NCBI GenBank assembly: GCA_031258625.1
Contig: JAIRMO010000177.1
Coordinates: 1 to 13,524, forward strand
Direction of reading: 5' to 3'
Source of the DNA: Spirochaetaceae bacterium
GTDB taxonomy: Bacteria > Spirochaetota > Spirochaetia > Treponematales > Breznakiellaceae
DNA length: 13,524 nucleotides
Under the pieces are notes generated by a model. It ran no database searches and was not told the DNA's origin. It saw only the letters and a program-made list of their open reading frames with translations. The translations under genes and the position numbers were made by a program. Every line of letters starts with the position of its first letter. Position 1 is the first letter of the stretch. Positions 5,578-11,001 of this stretch are shown here, piece after piece.

Positions 5578-7047
5578 ATGAAAAACTGGAGTCCGGTTTC
5601 TTTTGGGGCCGGTTTGTTATTGGTTTTTATTTTGGGGGCGGCGGCTTCCCTGGGGGCGCTTCCCCGGGAGCCCCTTTTCAGGGCGGATCTGCTCTGGTCC
5701 GGTTCCTGGGAGCGGGATAAAAGCCTCGTAAACCGGGGTGATTTACGGCTGCAGGTCCTGGGCTTGACGGCCCGGGGGCAGGTTACGGATAAACGGCCAG
5801 TCCCTCCCTGGGAAAATCCCGAAGCGGGTATTACCGCCCTGGGGGCCGGGCTCTATCACGGCGCTACCGGTTCCCGGTTCCTTTACGGGCTTATCGATGA
5901 ATCGGGGCTTGCCCCCCGGCTTCGAAATCCCGCAATCCGATCCGTCCCCTTTTTGGAGTACCACAAACCTTCCACCGCGGACCTGAAGACCACACCGTCG
6001 TCTACGGGGGAACCGGCCTTTTACCTTAACCTGGCGAGCCCCCCCCTGGGCCCGGTGCGGGGGTTTGCTTCGGTCCATTTGGATGAGAAATACACCCCCG
6101 CCTATGGAGGGGGCGTTAACTTCCAATTTACGCCAAAAATCAACCTGGGGATGGAGGGGTTTTTTAAAACAGATACCCTGCCGCCCCGTCATGCCTCCTC
6201 GTGGTTTTCCGAAACACCGCCCCTGCCCGAGCGGGATTTCCGAATCTTCGGGGCGAACCTGACCTTTACCTCCCCCTTTTTTGGGATCGCCTCGGATATG
6301 GCCTGCTCGGAAACCTTTGCCTTTGGCAGGGACCTCTACGGAAACATCGGGATCACCCTGGGGAACCGGCCCTGGCGTCTTTCCCTGACCGCCGATGCGG
6401 CGGGGGATCGTTATGTGGGAAGTGACGGCAGCGCCCACGGATCCCTTTTCAGGACCGCGGGCCGTTTTGAATGGCGGGGAAAACGGAGCAGCCTTTTCAG
6501 GACAAGTACCAGCCTCCGGGGTCCCGACCTGGGTGCCCCCTTTACCCGGAGTTCCAGCCTTGTGTATTACCGTTTCCCCACGCCTCAGCGGACATTCCCC
6601 TTTGGGTTTTCCCGGATATCCCTGGAACTAAACCGGAACGCCTCGGAACCGGAAAAAATCACCGATGCCCTGGAAGGGACCCTGGGCCTGATCCTGGGGC
6701 CGGTCCGGACGGTCTTTCAGGGGACCCTGGCCGGTACGACCAGGGCCGCCAAGCCCCCCCTGCCGTATCCCGGCGTCGAAGGGGATTACCAATTTGCGTC
6801 CGCCAAATTCTCGGGGGAACTATCCTATTCCTTCTCCCTGTTTCAACTCAAAACAAAACTGGGGTATTCCCTGATCCACCAAAAGGATCCCCTCTGGGAT
6901 CTTTCGTTTTACGGTTCCATCCGGGGAAAATTCGGCCGGTTCAGCGCCAAATTCGCCTGGACCGATTTTCCCTCCACCTGGACCTATACCTTTTCGTGGA
7001 ATTTGAAATACGGCAAAGCGATAAGCCGCGATAAGCCGCGGAAATGA
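5578..7047 (+). CDS. Large outer-membrane beta-barrel-type protein
   Basis: 489-residue protein that I do not recognise as a named family. It begins with a signal peptide (MKNWSPVSFGAGLLLVFILGAAASLG, cleavage probably near ALP). The rest has alternating hydrophobic/polar strands ending in aromatics, such as FYLNLA, GVNFQFTPKINLGMEGFF, WRLSLTADAAGDRYV, ELSYSFSLFQLKTKLGYSL, AKFAWTDFPSTWTYTFSWNLKYG. This suggests an outer-membrane beta-barrel or a similar surface beta protein. The ATG at 5578 has no good ribosome site: AGGA (5556-5559) is 18 nt away, and TATAGT (5570-5575) would place the transcription start at or past the ATG, so a later start is possible. The 3' end carries a perfect 10-bp tandem duplication (7021-7040) that sets the present C-terminus, and the stop overlaps a doubtful downstream ATG. 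Function unknown. Confidence 0.78.
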   Translation: MKNWSPVSFGAGLLLVFILGAAASLGALPREPLFRADLLWSGSWERDKSLVNRGDLRLQVLGLTARGQVTDKRPVPPWENPEAGITALGAGLYHGATGSRFLYGLIDESGLAPRLRNPAIRSVPFLEYHKPSTADLKTTPSSTGEPAFYLNLASPPLGPVRGFASVHLDEKYTPAYGGGVNFQFTPKINLGMEGFFKTDTLPPRHASSWFSETPPLPERDFRIFGANLTFTSPFFGIASDMACSETFAFGRDLYGNIGITLGNRPWRLSLTADAAGDRYVGSDGSAHGSLFRTAGRFEWRGKRSSLFRTSTSLRGPDLGAPFTRSSSLVYYRFPTPQRTFPFGFSRISLELNRNASEPEKITDALEGTLGLILGPVRTVFQGTLAGTTRAAKPPLPYPGVEGDYQFASAKFSGELSYSFSLFQLKTKLGYSLIHQKDPLWDLSFYGSIRGKFGRFSAKFAWTDFPSTWTYTFSWNLKYGKAISRDKPRK

Positions 7048-7343
7048 CATACGGCAGCCCATACGCCGCCGTTCATAAACGCAGGGCCATTGGCGCCGGA
7101 GGCCGGCGATACTCCCCGGCCCGTTTCCCCGCCGTACCGGTACTTTTCTCCGGGGGAGCCGGAATTTCACGTCCCGGACAGGCCCCAAAAATTGCCTTGG
7201 GAGCCTTTCCCGGCGGGGGGCCGGGACCTCCGGGGTCAAGCGGACCGCTTGACCCCGTGATCCGGATATACCTCGACAGCGTTACCGGGGTCTTTTGGAA
7301 CCGGATAAAAGTAACCGCCGATGCCCTGACCAGGCAACAGTAA
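7044..7343 (+). CDS. Doubtful small ORF overlapping the preceding stop
   Basis: 99-residue ORF that begins at an ATGA overlap with the preceding gene. Codon choice (GCC, ACC, CTG, ATC) resembles the real genes, especially in the last 30 codons (IRIYLDSVTGVFWNRIKVTA). Against it are a Gly/Pro-rich middle (GGGPGPPGSSGPLDP) encoded partly by a perfect palindrome, no recognisable domain, and equally open sequence in another frame up to 7260. Its stop codon TAA is formed by the first bases of element E2, so if it is real its end was reset by that insertion. It may be a remnant. Confidence 0.3.
   Translation: MTYGSPYAAVHKRRAIGAGGRRYSPARFPAVPVLFSGGAGISRPGQAPKIALGAFPGGGPGPPGSSGPLDPVIRIYLDSVTGVFWNRIKVTADALTRQQ
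7232..7256. repeat. Perfect 12-bp-arm palindrome
   Basis: GGGGTCAAGCGG and CCGCTTGACCCC surround a single A at 7244. It is a strong hairpin or a two-fold protein site. No T run follows. It lies within the doubtful ORF 7044-7343, about 190 nt after the stop of the large beta-barrel-type gene. Confidence 0.6.
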
Positions 7344-7644
7344 TTCAAAGTTTAAAAAAAAGGCTCGTTCAATCTAAAAATGACCAAATGGTTTTGAAGG
7401 ATATGGTCATCTTAATTCAATACGATAACCATTTGGTCATTTTTTACCATAACGTTCCCATTTTTGCAGCAATTTTTACTTTTTTTGGAGAGAAAAGACG
7501 CCCAAAAAAGTTAACCTGGGGTGGCGGCGGGCAAATAGCGGGAGGACCTTCCGGGGGGAACCGCTATTTGCCCGGCCGACAGGACCCCCGGAAGTTCTTT
7601 TAGGCGTCTTTTCTCTTTATGCCCATTTAAACTTTGAATTGCTG
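7338..7644. mobile_element. MITE-like inverted-repeat element, copy E2
   Basis: A 307-bp element flanked by an 8-bp direct repeat CCAGGCAA (7330-7337 and 7645-7652), the mark of a transposition event. Outer ends are CAGTAATTCAAAGTTTAAA and the complement of CAGCAATTCAAAGTTTAAA. GAGAAAAGACGCC occurs inverted on both sides (about 7491 and about 7605). The core stem GGGCAAATAGCGG / CCGCTATTTGCCC is shared with E1. The left side carries an extra module with a perfect 18-bp inverted repeat (7376-7393 and 7427-7444, core TGACCAAATGGTT) followed by a T run. No transposase is encoded, so it would need one in trans. Confidence 0.82.
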
Positions 7645-7661
7645 CCAGGCAATTCGATTCA

Positions 7662-7690
7662 TTGACATTAATTCTTTTCCCGGCTAAGAT
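7662..7690 (+). promoter_or_regulatory. Sigma-70 promoter of tRNA-Ser
   Basis: A perfect -35 TTGACA (7662-7667), a 17-bp spacer and TAAGAT (7685-7690, 5 of 6) as the -10. The predicted start, near 7697, is a few bases before the tRNA. The target duplication of element E2 ends only 9 bp upstream of the -35. Confidence 0.85.
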
Positions 7691-7703
7691 AAAAGACTGT
7701 TTT

Positions 7704-7788
7704 GGAGCGGTGTCCGAGTGGTTGAAGGAGGCGGTCTTGAAAACCGTTGTACCGTAAGGTACCGGGGGTTCGAATCCCCCCTGCTCCG
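7704..7788 (+). tRNA. tRNA-Ser (anticodon UGA)
   Basis: 85-nt class II tRNA. The acceptor stem GGAGCGG pairs with CTGCTCC and is followed by discriminator G. The anticodon loop CTTGAAA (7736-7742) places TGA at 7738-7740, reading UCA codons. A long variable arm follows (TTGTACCGTAAGGTACC), then the T arm GGGGGTTCGAATCCCCC. The D arm contains GAGTGGTTGAAGG. The 3' CCA is not encoded. The variable arm and discriminator fit serine. It is transcribed alone from its own promoter. Confidence 0.96.
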
Positions 7789-7866
7789 GTTGGGTATAAA
7801 CCTGAGCCAAACCAACCCCGGTTGGGATTGGGATCGGCTCAATTTGAATTTGGAATCGCCCGAAGG

Positions 7867-8400
7867 CTATACCGCCCCGTAACCCGCCCGGATAGCCGCC
7901 ACGTTCAGGGGGACAAATTGGTGTTTGTCCGGGGAAAAGAATTTTTTAAGGATCCCCTCAATTTCCGTAACCGCCAGGGCCCCGGTGAGTTTTGCCATGG
8001 CCCCCAGGGCCACCATATTGGCAAACCGGGGATTGCCGATCTTTTCCGCCATATCCTGGGCCTCAATCCTGACCACGGTGATATCCTTCCGCCGGGGGTC
8101 TTCCTTGACCAGGGTCGAATTGATCAGCATGAGCCCCCCGGGTTTCAGGATCCCCTCACAGAGGGGGAGGGAGTCGGGGTTCATCACCAGTACCGAATCG
8201 GGGACGGTTACGAGGGGGCTGGCGATTTCCTCGTCCGAAACGATAACCCCCGCCCGGGCAATACCCCCCCGTTTTTCCGCCCCGTAAAAGGGGAAAAAGG
8301 TGACGTTTTTGCCCTCCTTCATGGCGCAATACACCCATATTTGTCCCAGGGAAATGATCCCCTGGCCGCCGAACCCGGCAAAAAAAGACTTTTCCGTCAT
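7867..8400 (-). CDS. korC: 2-oxoacid:ferredoxin oxidoreductase, gamma subunit
   Basis: 178-residue gamma subunit of a four-subunit 2-oxoacid:ferredoxin oxidoreductase (Kor/Vor type), cytoplasmic. It shows the family's N-terminal signature GFGGQGI (residues 9-15) and the following FPFYGAEKRGGIARAGVIVSD segment, then NPDSLPLCEGILKPGGLMLINSTLV. This domain forms the CoA-proximal part of the complex and helps bind the alpha/beta dimer. ATG 8400 is chosen: AAGGAGG lies 7 nt upstream, and the start overlaps the beta-subunit stop by ATGA (8397-8400). It is the last gene of the operon. The 78-nt gap to the convergent tRNA holds only a short dyad (CCAACC/GGTTGG, about 7812-7825) and no clear terminator. 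Confidence 0.9.
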   Translation of the reverse strand: MTEKSFFAGFGGQGIISLGQIWVYCAMKEGKNVTFFPFYGAEKRGGIARAGVIVSDEEIASPLVTVPDSVLVMNPDSLPLCEGILKPGGLMLINSTLVKEDPRRKDITVVRIEAQDMAEKIGNPRFANMVALGAMAKLTGALAVTEIEGILKKFFSPDKHQFVPLNVAAIRAGYGAV

Positions 8401-9197
8401 CGGACCGCCTCCTTGGCGGTCCCGGCCGCCTCCCTGACCGCCGAAGCGGCCCCGTCTAAGGTGTTTTTGATCTCCCCCAGGGGGAAGACGGGGATCATGT
8501 TTTTTTCCAGCCATTCCACCGAGGGGACCGGTTCCATGCCCCAGTTGGTGGGACATTGGGAAAGAACCTCCACCATGGTAAAACCTATGCCCCGCATCTG
8601 GGCCTCCAGGGCCTTTTTGATGTACAGTTTGGTCTTCCGGATATTGGCGGCGTTGTTCACCGCCCCCCGGGCAATGTAGCGGCTTCCCTCCAGGCCGGAG
8701 AGCAGTTCCGATACCCGGATGGGATACCCCATCCCCGCCGCTCCGGGGTCCCGGCCTCCGGGGGCGGTAACCGCCTTTTGACCCACCAGGGTGGTGGGGG
8801 CCATCTGGCCGCCGGTCATGCCGTAAATGGCGTTGTTCACAAAGATGGTGGTGAATTTTTCCCCCCGGTTTGCCGCGTGGATCATCTCCGCCGTACCAAT
8901 GGCCGCCATATCCCCGTCCCCCTGGTAACAGATAACCAAATGATCCGGAAGGACCCGCTTGATCCCCGTGGCCGCCGCGGGGGTCCGGCCGTGGGCCGGC
9001 TGGACCGAATCAAAATCAAAATAAAGGTCCGCCCAGATGGCGCAGCCCACGGGGTTGGTGATGATCGCCTTCTCCCGTAGATCCATCTCGTCAATGAGTT
9101 CGGTGATGATCCGGTGTATGACCCCGTGGCCGCAGCCCCCGCAGTATTTGGTGGGAACATCGTATAAACTTTTGGGGTGTCCGTATAGTTGTTTCAT
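8397..9197 (-). CDS. korB: 2-oxoacid:ferredoxin oxidoreductase, beta (TPP) subunit
   Basis: 266-residue thiamine diphosphate-binding beta subunit. It shows YCGGCGHG (18-25), the NPVGCAIW segment (48-55) and the TPP/Mg2+ motif GDGD (93-96) ending NNAIYGMTGGQ (121-131), all typical of KorB/VorA/OorB. With the other three subunits it would decarboxylate a 2-oxoacid and pass electrons to ferredoxin, forming an acyl-CoA. It lacks an integral ferredoxin domain, consistent with the separate delta subunit in the operon. The start at 9197 has GGAGG 5 nt upstream and overlaps the alpha-subunit stop by ATGA (9194-9197). Substrate (2-oxoglutarate, branched-chain or other) cannot be fixed from sequence. 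Confidence 0.93.
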   Translation of the reverse strand: MKQLYGHPKSLYDVPTKYCGGCGHGVIHRIITELIDEMDLREKAIITNPVGCAIWADLYFDFDSVQPAHGRTPAAATGIKRVLPDHLVICYQGDGDMAAIGTAEMIHAANRGEKFTTIFVNNAIYGMTGGQMAPTTLVGQKAVTAPGGRDPGAAGMGYPIRVSELLSGLEGSRYIARGAVNNAANIRKTKLYIKKALEAQMRGIGFTMVEVLSQCPTNWGMEPVPSVEWLEKNMIPVFPLGEIKNTLDGAASAVREAAGTAKEAVR

Positions 9198-10273
9198 CCT
9201 TTCCTCCCCAGTATCCGTTTGACCTCGTTAAACACCTCTTCCTCCGTGGGGATGACCCCGCCGGAGTGCCCCAGGAGGTGTACCGGGGCCTTGCCCAAGA
9301 CCGCAAGGTTTACATCGTCCACAAGCTGGCCTAAACTCATTTCCACCGTAAGGAAGGGCTTCCCCGAAGCGGCAATCCGGGCGAGGGGGGCGGAAGGGAA
9401 GGGCCAGAGGGTGATGGGCCTCAAAACACCCAGGGTAATCCCCTCCTTTTCGGCGAGTTTTTTCGCCCCCAGGGCCACCCGGGCGGCGGTACCGTAGGCC
9501 ACCAGGGTCAGGTCCGCATTTTCCGCGGGCCCGGTTTGTTCATACCGGGTTTCTTTGGCCTTTATTTCATCGTACCGGACAAACCGGGCCTTGGTTTTGG
9601 CTTCCAGTTCCTCGGGGATCAGGTGCAGGGAACTGATATGCCGCGCCACCCGCACGGCGGAGGCCATGTGTCCCACCGCCCAATCCCGTTTGGGCAGATC
9701 CGGCAGGGGACGCTCCGGGGGCAGGAACACCCCCTCCATCATCTGGCCTATCATACCGTCCGCCAGGACAATGACCGGCATCCGGTACTGATCCGCCAGG
9801 TCAAAGGCCAGATAGGTCAGGTCCGCGCATTCCTGGACGCTTTTGGGGGCAAGGACAATACAGCGGTAATCCCCGTGACCGCCCCCCCGGGTGGACTGAA
9901 TGTAGTCCCCCTGGCTGGGAGCGATAGATCCCAGGCCCGGGCCGCCCCGGACCACGTTAACCACCACCAGGGGAATATCCGCCCCGGCGGCATAGGATAT
10001 GCCCTCCTGCTTCAGGCTGATCCCGGGGCTGGAGGAACTGGTCATGGCCCGGGCTCCCGCGGCGGAAGCGCCGTAAACCATGTTGATCGCCGCCACCTCA
10101 CTTTCAGCCTGGATAAAAATCCGGCCTTTTTCCAGCATATGTTTGGCCATATAGGCGATAATTTCATTTTGGGGGGTGATGGGATACCCAAAATAGGCTC
10201 CGCAGCCCGCCCGGATTGCCGATTCGGCAATGGCGTCATTCCCCTTCAGCAACACTTTCTCCGTATCCATCAT
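9194..10273 (-). CDS. vorB: 2-oxoacid:ferredoxin oxidoreductase, alpha subunit (VorB-like)
   Basis: 359-residue alpha subunit, pyrimidine-binding transketolase-like fold. It begins LLKGNDAIAESAIRAG, with YPITPQNEI (30-38), then the stretch TSSSSPGISLKQEGISYAAGA and VNVVRGGPGLGSIAPSQGDY, closely resembling the subunit annotated as VorB (2-ketoisovalerate ferredoxin oxidoreductase) as I remember that family. The C-terminal transketolase-C-like domain contains LRPITLWPFP and TVEMSLGQLVDDV. It is a dedicated catalytic subunit without Fe-S motifs. The first ATG (10273) is preferred because AAGGAG is 7 nt upstream; it overlaps the ferredoxin-subunit stop by ATGA (10270-10273). The VorB label reflects family resemblance, not proven substrate. 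Confidence 0.92.
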   Translation of the reverse strand: MMDTEKVLLKGNDAIAESAIRAGCGAYFGYPITPQNEIIAYMAKHMLEKGRIFIQAESEVAAINMVYGASAAGARAMTSSSSPGISLKQEGISYAAGADIPLVVVNVVRGGPGLGSIAPSQGDYIQSTRGGGHGDYRCIVLAPKSVQECADLTYLAFDLADQYRMPVIVLADGMIGQMMEGVFLPPERPLPDLPKRDWAVGHMASAVRVARHISSLHLIPEELEAKTKARFVRYDEIKAKETRYEQTGPAENADLTLVAYGTAARVALGAKKLAEKEGITLGVLRPITLWPFPSAPLARIAASGKPFLTVEMSLGQLVDDVNLAVLGKAPVHLLGHSGGVIPTEEEVFNEVKRILGRKG

Positions 10274-10500
10274 GCCTCAGCTCCTTCCAATTCGTACACC
10301 ATAATGCACACATCGGGACACACCGCGAAACAGTTCCCGCAGGCTATACATTTTTCCATATAAACCGCCTTGGACGGATAGGAACCTGATGAATTCGGCA
10401 GGGTATCCTCCGCCAAAACCTTGGATGGACACGCACGGATGCAGAGAAAACACCCCTTACAGAGCTCCCTATCGATGATGATCTTACCTCTCCTCGCCAT
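10270..10500 (-). CDS. korD: 2-oxoacid:ferredoxin oxidoreductase, delta (ferredoxin) subunit
   Basis: 76-residue 2x[4Fe-4S] ferredoxin-type subunit. Cluster motifs are CKGCFLCIRACP (Cys 14, 17, 20, 24) and CIACGNCFAVCP (Cys 51, 54, 57, 61), plus a further Cys at 65. It passes electrons from the TPP site to external ferredoxin. It is first in the operon delta-alpha-beta-gamma, the same order as oorDABC of Helicobacter. GGAGG lies just upstream of ATG 10500 with a short spacing (about 3-6 nt). Upstream, after 64 nt, is repeat B2. A clear -35/-10 pair for the operon was not found; TATATT (10516-10521, - strand) is a weak candidate. Confidence 0.92.
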   Translation of the reverse strand: MARRGKIIIDRELCKGCFLCIRACPSKVLAEDTLPNSSGSYPSKAVYMEKCIACGNCFAVCPDVCIMVYELEGAEA

Positions 10501-10564
10501 GGGCCTCCTCCATTCAATATAAATTACGGCTGTTTCAAAATCTCAGGTCTTGAAAACGGCTCAA

Positions 10565-10699
10565 TTAGGGCAACGCTGATTAACGTGACGCTAACCATCG
10601 TTGCCCTATTATTTTTCTCGTTTTTCTACGAAAAACCGCGAAAAAAACACATTAAAGGAGCGCTGATTTATTCTCGATTGAATAAATCAGCGCTTCCTT
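10565..10699 (-). repeat. 135-bp multi-hairpin repeat, copy B2
   Basis: Reverse complement of B1 (5354-5488), same length and with the same 50-nt linker. Hairpin B: 17-bp arms 10566-10582 and 10592-10608 with two mismatches. Hairpin A: perfect 15-bp arms 10659-10673 and 10680-10694 around TCGATT. In the linker, GTTTTTC-TAC-GAAAAAC is a third small hairpin. Linkers differ at about 6 of 50 positions by eye. Read on the - strand it lies after the Wzi-like gene and before the ferredoxin operon, with hairpin A proximal, as B1 does relative to its own flanking genes. Confidence 0.8.
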
Positions 10700-11001
10700 A
10701 GGTTGATGAGGCAACCCGGCCCGTTACCGCACAAACCCCGCGATCTCTCGCAAACAAACGTTGGTTCGCCAGGCTTTTGGGTCACCGGCGGTGAAATTTT
10801 TGAAAAGAACCTTAGATTTGAGGGGAAAAGCGGGCGGGCTTAATTTTGAGCTTTGCCGCTTTTCCCAAAGCCTTTCCCGAAACCAACCGGACTTTGGAAA
10901 AGGCGCACATAAAAGGCATTTTCAACCCCATTACCTTTGAAAATACCTCAATATAATAAATAACGCAACCGGCTGTTCTAAACCGGTCCCGTATAGGATA
11001 C
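10700..11001. other. Gene-free gap with hairpins
   Basis: About 300 bp without a supported gene between repeat B2 and the Wzi-like gene. It holds an inverted repeat GGGAAAAGCGG / CCGCTTTTCCC (10823-10833, 10856-10866) with a 22-nt loop, and a weak dyad ACCGG / CCGGT at about 10968-10985, just after the stop of the - strand gene, that could be a terminator. No T run follows convincingly. Confidence 0.5.

Noticed and set aside
5743..6438. - strand ORF of 231 codons
   Set aside because: Antisense of the signal-peptide-bearing beta-barrel-type gene; composition is low-complexity and basic.
7704..7788. tRNA-Ser as an integration site for a genomic island
   Set aside because: No integrase and no second copy of the tRNA 3' end in the window; the adjacent element E2 has its own 8-bp duplication upstream.
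7747..8679. + strand ORF of 310 codons overlapping the tRNA
   Set aside because: Starts inside tRNA-Ser and covers the antisense of the gamma and beta subunit genes.
9536..10363. Long + strand ORF of 275 codons
   Set aside because: Shadow of the alpha and delta subunit genes on the other strand; Gly/His/Pro-rich product without motifs.
10565..10699. CRISPR-like array from repeated CGCTGATT
   Set aside because: The repeats are inverted arms of hairpins, not regularly spaced direct repeats, and there are no spacers or cas genes.
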